From: CBDCYS01 sp965226245
Lineage (GTDB): Bacteria > Acidobacteriota > Terriglobia > Bryobacterales > UBA6623
Direction of reading: 5' to 3'
Length of the DNA stretch: 64,000 nt
Assembly (NCBI GenBank): GCA_965226245.1
Contig: CBDDCL010000015.1
Coordinates: 868,001 to 932,000, forward strand
A model generated the notes under the pieces. That model was not told the origin of the DNA, did not search any database, and saw only the letters and a list, made by a program, of their open reading frames with translations. A program made the position numbers and the translations under genes. Of this stretch, positions 8,703-15,799 are shown one piece after another (position 1 is the first letter of the stretch; the number at the start of each line of letters is the position of its first letter).

Positions 8703-9863
8703 ATGAAAAAGAATAGCAAATCGCAGCAGACCAAATCGCAGCAGACCAAACCCCAGCAGAGAGCCAGCAAACCGCAAACGCCATTCAAGCAGCAGTTGGA
8801 GAGTGAGCGAAAGCGCCTGCAGCAGGCTGGCGAAATCGGCGGCGTGGCTGGAGTCGACATCGGAGACAAACGCAGTTATGTGCGGCTCGTCGGCCTCGAC
8901 GGCGAGCTGCTCGAAGAAGTCAAGGTCTCCACTCGCCCCGCCCCCATCGAGAAATATTTCCGCTCCTGGCCGCGGCTGCGAGTGGTGCTCGAGAGCGGCG
9001 GGCAAACGAACTGGATCCGCCGCCTGATCGCCGGGTTGGATCACGAAGTGTTGGTGGCCGACGCCCGGCAGTTGCGGCTGATCAGCCAGTCCTATGCCAA
9101 AAACGACCGCAACGACGCCTACTGGCTGGCCGAGCTGGGCCGCACCAACCCGGCCTTGCTGGCGCCGCTGGAGCCGCGCGGCCAACAAGTCGAGCAGCAT
9201 CGCAGCTGGCTGAAGGGACGCCAGACGCTGGTCGAAAGCCGTACCAAACTCTTCAACGGCGTACGAGGGATCGCCAAGTCGCACGGCATCCGCTGCGGGC
9301 CATGCGGCATGACGAAGTGGGCCGCCGCGGTGGAGCAGCAATGTCCGGCCGTGCTGCAAACGATTCTGGAGCCGATGGCGCGGATCATTGTGGCGCTGAC
9401 GCGGGAGATCAACGAGCTGGAGCAGCGCCTGGAAAAGCTGGGAGAGCAGCAGTATCCGGCCACGCAGGTGCTGCGCAGCGTCGACGGAGTGGGTCCGCTG
9501 ACGAGCCTGGCCTGCGTGCTGGAGTGGAACAACGAGGTGGGGCGGGTGAAGCGATCGCGGCAGATGGGAGTGGTGGTGGGTTGCCGGCCCAAGCAGCGGG
9601 ACTCGGGAGAGTCGTCGCCGGAGTTGGGCATCACCAAGGCGGGCAACGGACAATTGCGGCGGCTGCTGGTGCAGTCGTCCCAAAGCATCATAGGACCTTT
9701 TGGTCTGGATTCGGACCTGCGGCGCTGGGGCTTGCAGTTGGCGGCGCGGGGCAAGAAGCGGGCCAAGCGGCGAGCGGCACTTGATTTGACCGCGGAGATG
9801 CCTCCCTTTTTCGTTGCGGCTGCTCCGCGGCAGACCGCGGCCCCCCGGGCTGAGGGGGCATGA
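8703..9863 (+). mobile_element. IS110-family transposase
   Basis: The 386-residue protein has the IS110 plan: an N-terminal RuvC-like DEDD domain and a C-terminal Transposase_20 domain. Visible acidic positions are Asp52 in GVDIGDKRS, Glu97 in VVLESGGQ, and Asp135/Asp138 in YAKNDRNDA. The C-terminal block RSVDGVGPLTSLACVLE with ITKAGNGQLRRLLVQ fits the second domain. A strong AAAGGAGG Shine-Dalgarno lies 9 nt before ATG 8703; an upstream in-frame ATG at 8559 is less likely. IS110 elements lack terminal inverted repeats, so the ends cannot be drawn. The N-terminal segment is glutamine/lysine-rich with a repeated SQQTKSQQTK pattern. Confidence 0.92.
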
Positions 9864-10723
9864 GAAAAATGAGGGCTGTACCGAGTGCCGCCAGCCTAAG
9901 TTGCAGGGAATCTCCCGGCGGCGCGAAGTGGACTGTCCCCAATTTTTCCACACTCCGGCACGCCCGCGGCTCCGTGCTGGCATGGCGAGCGTTCGTTGTC
10001 GCGGCCAGTCTGCTGTTGGCTGGAGCTCCGGCGCGGGCCGAGAATCCTCCCCCTCGCGGCCTCCTTCGGGAGATTGCGGCCAACGGCAGCCGCTTCGAGG
10101 AGGAGTTTCAGAAGTATAGCTATCGGCAGCGTTTTGTCTTCTCGGAACTCAGCAAGAAAGGGGGGACGGCGGGCATCTATCGCGAGGTCCGCGACATTCT
10201 GTTTACCCCGGCTGGAGAAAGAACGGAGGAACTCGTCAAGCGTCCTGTCAACACCCTGAAGAGGATGCGTCTTACCGAAGAGGACTTTCGTGACATCCGC
10301 GAGGTGCAGCCTTTCGTCCTGACAAAAGACAACGCCTGGAACTATCAATTCACGTATAAGGGCCGTGAAACCCTCGGCGAGACATCTTGCTATGTCTACC
10401 GCATGAAGCCCAAGCAGGTTCTCGATGGCCAAAGGCTGCTGGATGGTCTGATCTGGGTCGGCGTTGAGGGCCATCAAGTGGTGCGCGTGATGGGCAAACC
10501 TCTTCCACAAATCTACCGCAACGAGGTTGAAAACCTGTTCCCGAATTTCACGACAGTCTACGCACAGGTGGATGGGGAGTTTTGGTTTCCCGTGAAGACC
10601 TTCGCTGATGACGTGCTGCCCTTCAGCAGCGGGGCACAGCCGGTAAGGTACACGATCGACTATGAGAACTACAAGAGGTTCAGCGTGGAGTCGACGATCA
10701 CCTTTGACAAGCAAGACCCGTGA
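9860..10723 (+). CDS. Exported protein of unknown function (outer-membrane lipoprotein-sorting-like)
   Basis: The mature part (from about residue 62) looks like a compact periplasmic protein with beta-rich blocks such as YQFTYKGRETLGETSCYVYRM and GQRLLDGLIWVGVEGHQVVR, a pattern seen in lipoprotein-carrier-like folds that act on outer-membrane cargo. A signal peptide SVLAWRAFVVAASLLLAGAP ends around residue 60. The first 38 residues seem unnatural for a secreted protein, so a start at GTG 9974 is possible; I keep ATG 9860 because GAGGGGGC precedes it. It overlaps the IS110 stop by 4 nt, so the IS may have replaced the original promoter and start region. Confidence 0.7.
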   Translation: MRKMRAVPSAASLSCRESPGGAKWTVPNFSTLRHARGSVLAWRAFVVAASLLLAGAPARAENPPPRGLLREIAANGSRFEEEFQKYSYRQRFVFSELSKKGGTAGIYREVRDILFTPAGERTEELVKRPVNTLKRMRLTEEDFRDIREVQPFVLTKDNAWNYQFTYKGRETLGETSCYVYRMKPKQVLDGQRLLDGLIWVGVEGHQVVRVMGKPLPQIYRNEVENLFPNFTTVYAQVDGEFWFPVKTFADDVLPFSSGAQPVRYTIDYENYKRFSVESTITFDKQDP

Positions 10724-10819
10724 CGGCTTTTGGGGATATCCGGGCGCGTTTTGTTTCGGTTACCACGAAGCCGCGTTCACAGATCGATACGATAGTATGG
10801 AAATTATCCTTTCCGCCCC

Positions 10820-12139
10820 ATGCCTGTCTCCGAGAAATCAACAAACGCCGCTGCCGCCCTATCCGCGGAAGGCGAACAGACCCGGGATTCGCCGGCCAAA
10901 AAGCCGCTTCTCGATCATTATCGGAAAGTTCGTGAAACATCAGAGGCCATCTGCCGGCCTTTGGAGATCGAGGACTACGTCGTCCAGACGATGGACGAAG
11001 TGAGTCCTCCCAAGTGGCATCTAGCGCACACGAGCTGGTTCTTCGAAACGTTTCTCCTGAGGCCGTCGCTGGCCGGGTATCGCGAGTTTCACCCCCAATT
11101 CAATTACCTTTTCAACTCTTACTACGAAGCCGTGGGGGAGCGTCATCCGCGGCCCAAGCGGGGTTTGGTGTCCCGGCCGACCGTGGAACACGTGTACCGA
11201 TTCCGGCGTCACGTCGATGTGAACGTGTCTCGGCTAATCGAGCAGGCAGACGACGAGGAATGGCCGCGGATCGAGCCTCTGATCCATCTTGGCCTGCATC
11301 ACGAACAACAGCATCAGGAGCTGTTGCTGACCGACCTGAAGCATATCTTGGCGCAAAGTCCTCTCCGGCCTGCTTACCATTCCCGCGGAGCTGTGCCCGC
11401 GGCCGGAGCCGATGAACTGGATTGGCCCGCCTTTCCGGGAGGATCGGCGGATATTGGCTTTGCAGGGCCGGGATTCTGTTTTGACAACGAACTGCCCCGC
11501 CATCGAGTGCATCTGGAGCCTTACCGGCTGGCTTCCCGGCTGGTGACGAGCGGGGAGTTTCTGGAGTTCATCGCGGCGGGCGGCTACCGCGAACCCCGCT
11601 ACTGGCTATCCGACGGTTGGGCGACAGTCAACGAGAAGGGTTGGGACAGTCCGCTCTACTGGGAACAGCAGGACGGTCAATGGTGGCAAACGACACTGTC
11701 GGGTTTCCGGCCCGTGGAAGAGAGTGAGCCGGTTTGCCACGTCAGCTACTACGAGGCGGACGCCTACGCCTGTTGGCGTGGCAAGCGTCTGCCGACCGAA
11801 GCGGAATTGGAAACCGCGGCTGCGGACCGCACGGTTCAAGGCAACTTCCACGAGGACGGCAACCTGCACCCCATTCCCGTCTCAGAGCGCGGTTCGCAAC
11901 CGGAGCAGATGTTCGGGGACGTCTGGGAATGGACACGAAGTCCCTACTCGCCCTACCCCGGATTCAAGCGTGCTGCGGGAGCCGTCGGAGAGTATAACGG
12001 CAAGTTCATGTGCAACCAGTTTGTGCTGCGGGGCGGCTCCTGTGTAAGTTCCGCTGGCCATGTCAGAGCCACCTACCGAAACTTCTTTTCGCCCGATGCC
12101 CGCTGGCAGTTCAGCGGCATCAGACTGGCCGACGACTAA
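10820..12139 (+). CDS. egtB: Ergothioneine biosynthesis sulfoxide synthase / hercynine oxygenase EgtB
   Basis: EgtB is a non-haem iron enzyme that joins hercynine to a thiol donor with oxygen, the central step of ergothioneine synthesis. The 439-residue protein has the expected two parts: a DinB-like helical domain (about 30-175) and a formylglycine-enzyme-type (FGE) domain (about 190-439) that ends in FVLRGGSCVSS and FSGIRLADD. Candidate iron ligands are His70 (WHLAHTSWF), His161 and His165 (LHHEQQHQEL), matching the family's three-histidine site. The gene overlaps egtD by one base (TAATG), a tight operon. Whether the donor is gamma-glutamylcysteine or cysteine cannot be told; no egtA, egtC or egtE is nearby. 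Confidence 0.9.
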   Translation: MPVSEKSTNAAAALSAEGEQTRDSPAKKPLLDHYRKVRETSEAICRPLEIEDYVVQTMDEVSPPKWHLAHTSWFFETFLLRPSLAGYREFHPQFNYLFNSYYEAVGERHPRPKRGLVSRPTVEHVYRFRRHVDVNVSRLIEQADDEEWPRIEPLIHLGLHHEQQHQELLLTDLKHILAQSPLRPAYHSRGAVPAAGADELDWPAFPGGSADIGFAGPGFCFDNELPRHRVHLEPYRLASRLVTSGEFLEFIAAGGYREPRYWLSDGWATVNEKGWDSPLYWEQQDGQWWQTTLSGFRPVEESEPVCHVSYYEADAYACWRGKRLPTEAELETAAADRTVQGNFHEDGNLHPIPVSERGSQPEQMFGDVWEWTRSPYSPYPGFKRAAGAVGEYNGKFMCNQFVLRGGSCVSSAGHVRATYRNFFSPDARWQFSGIRLADD

Positions 12140-13119
12140 TGGAAACAGGGTATTCCGAAGCCATCGAGTTCATCGATCAGCACCCGGAACTCGGTGATTT
12201 CAAGTCCGAAGTCCTCACGGGGCTAAGACTCCCGCAAAAGCGGATCCCGCCGAAATTCTTCTATGATCAGCGCGGCTCTCAGCTTTTTGAGCAGATCTGC
12301 GAGCTTGACGAGTATTATCCGACTCGAACGGAAATCTCGATCCTCGAGCGCAATTCCGCGGAGATCGCCGCCTTGCTGAGAGACGACGCCGTACTCATCG
12401 AGTACGGCAGCGGCAACAGCCGCAAAATCCGTATCCTCCTGGATGCGGTCAGCGGCCACGGAGTCTATATCGCGGTCGACATCTCAAAGGACCATCTGAT
12501 CCGCTCGGCTATCGAACTCGCCAAGGCCTACCCTGAACTCGATGTCATCGCCGTTTGCGCCGATTACTCAAAGCAGTTTTCCTTGCCGCCGGATGCGACC
12601 CTTTCAGGAAAGCCGGGAACCGCCTTCTTTCCCGGTTCGACGATTGGAAACTTCAACCCGGATGAGGCGCTGGCGTTTTTGACCAACACCGCGGCGACAG
12701 TCGGACCGGGCGGCTCGATGCTGCTTGGAGTCGATCTGAAAAAGGATAGGCAAATACTGAACGCCGCCTACAACGACTCACAAGGAGTAACGGCCGAGTT
12801 CAACCTCAACGTTTTGGCGCGTATCAATCGAGAACTGGACGCTGACTTCGACCTCTCCGCCTTTGCGCACAAGGCGTTCTACAACCAGCACCACGGCCGA
12901 ATCGAAATGCATCTCGAAAGCCTGGCCGGCCAGTCGGTCAACCTCGATGGCGCAGCCATCTCATTCCGCAAAGGAGAGACGATTCACACTGAGAATTCCT
13001 ATAAGTACAGCATCGATGAGGCACGGACTCTCGCGGCGCGAGCCGGCTTCCACCCCGCCCAAATCTGGACCGACTCGAACAACTTATTCGGCGTGTTCTA
13101 CTTAACCGTTGTTGGGTGA
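12139..13119 (+). CDS. egtD: L-histidine N-alpha-methyltransferase EgtD
   Basis: EgtD methylates histidine three times with S-adenosylmethionine to make hercynine, the substrate of EgtB. The 326-residue product has the family N-terminus (LPQKRIPPKFFYDQRGSQLF), the SAM loop IEYGSGNSRKIRILLDA (around Gly90), and the block FFPGSTIGNFNPDEA that helps form the histidine pocket. The ATG at 12139 shares its A with the stop codon of egtB, so the pair is translationally coupled. The frame stays open upstream into egtB, but those residues are not family-like. The product should be cytosolic. Confidence 0.93.
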   Translation: METGYSEAIEFIDQHPELGDFKSEVLTGLRLPQKRIPPKFFYDQRGSQLFEQICELDEYYPTRTEISILERNSAEIAALLRDDAVLIEYGSGNSRKIRILLDAVSGHGVYIAVDISKDHLIRSAIELAKAYPELDVIAVCADYSKQFSLPPDATLSGKPGTAFFPGSTIGNFNPDEALAFLTNTAATVGPGGSMLLGVDLKKDRQILNAAYNDSQGVTAEFNLNVLARINRELDADFDLSAFAHKAFYNQHHGRIEMHLESLAGQSVNLDGAAISFRKGETIHTENSYKYSIDEARTLAARAGFHPAQIWTDSNNLFGVFYLTVVG

Positions 13120-13274
13120 TCCCGCCATCGTTTCGCACGTTCCGACGGTGCGCTGATCAAGCCTCGGTCTGTCAGCCTGTATCGACGCGCCTCTATCCAT
13201 CCTTGGCAATCGTTGCCCTTGACGATCATTGACAGGCGAGCGGCAAGCAATAGCGCCCGGTTACGTCCCCCTGC

Positions 13275-13727
13275 CTACACAAAATCCCACTCGCGAATCA
13301 AACTCGCCTGCCCCCCATTGCGCCGCATCAGCCGCACCCGTTCGAACTCGATCTCGCCTCACCCGAGTCAAAGGTAATCCCAAAGTTAACCAGCCAGCCC
13401 GCCGCTGAGAAAGGAATCGAAATATCCTGCTACGCCCCGTTGGCCTTGAAAGCGATCGCCGCTTCCCTGCCCCGCCCGCGCACGTTCTCGACCGTTCCCC
13501 AAAAAAACAGCTTTGGGGCAATCGTTTTCGAGCGGGCGCGCAAGCGCAGCTCCATCTCGCCCCCTTCGACGACCCACGGGCAGCGCACTTCGTTGGTCCG
13601 ACCCGTCCACTTCATGTGCAGACGGCCATCTTTCTTGGTCATGACGCCGCTGCTGGTGGCCCAGCCGTCAATGTGAGTGCGCAGATCATACTCGGCGGGC
13701 AGCGGGTTTTCGGGAGTTGCACCGGCG
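13275..13727 (-). pseudogene. Sulfatase-type gene, 3' part, split by ISKra4-like element
   Basis: Read on the minus strand, this is the C-terminal part of what looks like an exported sulfatase. The blocks EYDLRTHIDGWATSSG and FFWGTVENVRGRGRE are followed by an in-frame TAG just before DISIPFSAAGWLVNFGIT, then a frameshift restores EIEFERVRLMRRNGGQ and the end LIREWDFV. The gene has therefore decayed apart from the IS insertion. Joining this stretch to 15571-15680 after removing the IS and one copy of the 8-bp repeat restores a continuous frame (EKTGDAGATPENPLPAEYDL), which shows both parts come from one gene. Confidence 0.65.
13720..13727. repeat. Left target-site duplication of the ISKra4-like element (CACCGGCG)
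   Basis: The 8 bases CACCGGCG occur immediately outside the left inverted repeat and again immediately outside the right one at 15563-15570. One or two bases at the edge could belong to the terminal repeat rather than the duplication. Confidence 0.7.
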
Positions 13728-13822
13728 CGGGTGCGCGACATAGAAGTGAGTATTTCAGCAGGCTCTTTATTGTGGCCAATATCCTTGCGTATGTGTTACG
13801 CTAGGAACAGGAGGTCACTTCC

Positions 13823-14224
13823 ATGCCTGATTCCCTCGAGCAACTGCAGCAACAGCGTACCGACATCGTCCGCCAGATCGGCGAGCTGGGCGATCTGCGC
13901 CCCGGTTCGATCACCAGCACCTCGGGGCGTTGCGGCAAACCAAGCTGCCGCTGCCATCGCCCCGGTCAACCGGGGCACGGTCCCCATACCCGCCTCACCT
14001 ATAAGGCCGGTCGTAAGACCGTCACCGAGTCGCTGCCGACTCCGGCCGCGCTGGGCAAAGCCGAGCGCGAAGTGGCCGAGTTCCGCAAGTTCCAGCAACT
14101 GAGCCGCGAGTTCGTGGAGCTCAATACCCGCATCTGCAAACAGCGGCCGCTGCAGCTTGAGGCGCAGACCCCCCAGGAAAAAAAACGGCCGCCGCCATCC
14201 AGCAAGAGGTCGCGCGCGAACTAG
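13823..14224 (+). CDS. ISKra4 orfA (DUF6788-like)
   Basis: The 133-residue product carries RPGSITSTSGRCGKPSCRCH, a cysteine-rich short motif typical of the small DUF6788 proteins that accompany ISKra4-type transposases; the CxxxxCxC cluster may bind zinc and DNA. A strong GGAGG site precedes ATG 13823. The gene contains a run of eight A (14178-14185). A minus-one slip there would move ribosomes into the orfB frame, which is open from that point, and would create one 571-residue fusion protein. Confidence 0.8.
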   Translation: MPDSLEQLQQQRTDIVRQIGELGDLRPGSITSTSGRCGKPSCRCHRPGQPGHGPHTRLTYKAGRKTVTESLPTPAALGKAEREVAEFRKFQQLSREFVELNTRICKQRPLQLEAQTPQEKKRPPPSSKRSRAN

Positions 14225-14232
14225 ACCAGCTA

Positions 14233-15537
14233 TTGCGCGTGCTGTTCAGCGGGCGGCGCAAGACAGGCCACTGGGATCTGGAAGCCGTCGAGATGGCGGT
14301 GCGCTCGGCGATGCACCAAGCTGGCGCCGCCGCCCTCTCCGAACTGCTGCAATGGGCAGCCCCAGCGGCCGGCCAGCGGAGCCTTCCCTGTTGTTGCGGC
14401 CACCAAGCTCACTACCGGGAACTGCGCTCCAAGTCGGTTCTCACCGCCCTGGGCAGGGTGCATATATCGCGCCCCTACTACCTGTGCGGGCACTGTCACA
14501 GCGGCCAATTTCCGGCCGACGCTGAACTCGACATCGCCCAAACGGAATGCTCTCCTGGGGTACGCCGTATGCAGGCGATGGTGGGCCAGGAGGCTCCCTT
14601 CGATCACGGGCGCCGGCAGCTGGAACTGCTGGCGGGTCTGGAAGTGACCGCCAAGGCGGTGGAGCGGACGGCGGAGGGGATTGGAGAGGATATCGCGGCG
14701 CGGGAGCAGAGCGAGATCCAGCGGGCGATGCAGTTGGAGCTGCCGCTGGTGGTGGGGGAACCCGTTCCGATCCTGTACATCGAAATGGATGGGACCGGAA
14801 TTCCGGTGGTGCGCAAAGAGACGGTGGGCCGAGCGGGCAAAAGGAAGGGAGAGGCGGCCCACACCCGCGAAGCTAAGTTGGGCTGCGTGTTCACTCAAAC
14901 GAAGTGGGACGAAGAGGGCTACCCCATCCGCGATCCGGACTCGACCAGCTACAGCGGCGCCATTGAGACCGCCGACGAGTTTGGCAAACGCATGTATGTG
15001 GAGGCTTGGAAGCGGGGCTGGAGCCGGGCACGCAAGAAGGTCGTGCTGGGAGATGGCGCCGAATGGATCTGGAACATTGCCCAGCAGCAGTTTCCCGGCG
15101 CCATTCAGATCGTCGACCTCTATCACGCCCGCCAGCACTTGTGGGACCTGGCACGCCAGCTTCATCCCCACGACAAGGCCCAGCAACGGTGTTGGATCAC
15201 GATCCATCAGGACCACCTCGACCAGGGGCGGATGGAAGAGTTAGTGTGCTCGCTGCGGTCGGTCGAATGCTCGAGTCCCCAACTCGCGGAAGAGTTCCGC
15301 GACGAAGCCAAATACTTTGAAAAGAATGCCAAGCGGATGCGCTACCCAGAGTTTCGGCGCCAGCATCTGTTTGTCGGCTCGGGAGTGATCGAGGCCGGCT
15401 GCAAGAGTGTCATCGGCTCTCGCCTGAAACGGTCGGGCATGTTCTGGACCGTCCGCGGAGCCAACGCGATTCTGGCCCTTCGTTGCTGCCACCACAACGG
15501 CCGCTTCGAGGACTATTGGGAGGCCCGAGCGGCTTGA
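14233..15537 (+). CDS. ISKra4-family transposase, orfB
   Basis: This is the catalytic part. LYIEMDGTGIPVVRKET is the family's first acidic block, followed by VVLGDGAEWIWN, and near the C-terminus GSGVIEAGCKSVIGSRLK carries the glutamate, together giving a D-D-E set. A CxC...CxxCH cysteine/histidine cluster near the N-terminus (SLPCCCGHQ, YYLCGHCH) may form a zinc ribbon for DNA binding. The ATG at 14233 has no good ribosome site; the frame stays open back to the A8 run in orfA, so expression by minus-one frameshifting is the better model. The protein would then start at 13823. Confidence 0.88.
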   Translation: MRVLFSGRRKTGHWDLEAVEMAVRSAMHQAGAAALSELLQWAAPAAGQRSLPCCCGHQAHYRELRSKSVLTALGRVHISRPYYLCGHCHSGQFPADAELDIAQTECSPGVRRMQAMVGQEAPFDHGRRQLELLAGLEVTAKAVERTAEGIGEDIAAREQSEIQRAMQLELPLVVGEPVPILYIEMDGTGIPVVRKETVGRAGKRKGEAAHTREAKLGCVFTQTKWDEEGYPIRDPDSTSYSGAIETADEFGKRMYVEAWKRGWSRARKKVVLGDGAEWIWNIAQQQFPGAIQIVDLYHARQHLWDLARQLHPHDKAQQRCWITIHQDHLDQGRMEELVCSLRSVECSSPQLAEEFRDEAKYFEKNAKRMRYPEFRRQHLFVGSGVIEAGCKSVIGSRLKRSGMFWTVRGANAILALRCCHHNGRFEDYWEARAA

Positions 15538-15570
15538 GCTCCACTTTCATGTCGCACACCCCCACCGGCG

Positions 15571-15680
15571 TCGCCTGTTTTCTCGATCCACTTTTCTAGC
15601 CGCCCCCGAAGGTTGTCGAGGGTTGCCTGATGTTCGGGGACACCCGCGAGATTGCGCACCTCGAGTCCAAGCTAGCTTTT
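15571..15680 (-). pseudogene. Sulfatase-type gene, central remnant on the other side of the IS
   Basis: On the minus strand this encodes LEVRNLAGVPEHQATLDNLR followed by GRLEKWIEKTGDAG, a pattern typical of the region after the catalytic domain of arylsulfatases (LYDL...DP.E..NLA...H...L..L...L..W). Upstream of it an in-frame stop appears and the expected LYDLE block can be seen only in another frame, so the rest of the gene has been lost or decayed. It ends at the IS target duplication and continues at 13727 downwards. Confidence 0.6.
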
Positions 15681-15799
15681 ATCGCGATCTTTCCCAAACC
15701 TGCTCTCTGGGATAAACTAATGACGGCAGCCCTGCACGCGAGGCGCTCAGCCTGAAACGACTCCAGTCGTCGTGTCCGTTCCCGACAGTTGACACAGCC

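Larger units (their letters stand above)
13728..15562 (+). mobile_element. Complete ISKra4-family insertion sequence, 1835 bp
   Basis: The left end, GGGTGCGCGACATAGAAGTG (13729-13748), and the reverse complement of the right end, GGGTGTGCGACATGAAAGTG, differ at only three positions. An 8-bp duplication (CACCGGCG) flanks the element. Inside are two overlapping-frame genes, a DUF6788-type orfA and the main transposase orfB. The element interrupts a sulfatase-like gene in the opposite orientation. The ends, duplication and open frames suggest a recent insertion. Confidence 0.85.

Noticed and set aside
8622..9983. A 453-codon open frame opposite the IS110 transposase
   Set aside because: It is the antisense shadow of a high-GC gene, with no protein family pattern; the plus-strand transposase has clear motifs and a strong ribosome site.
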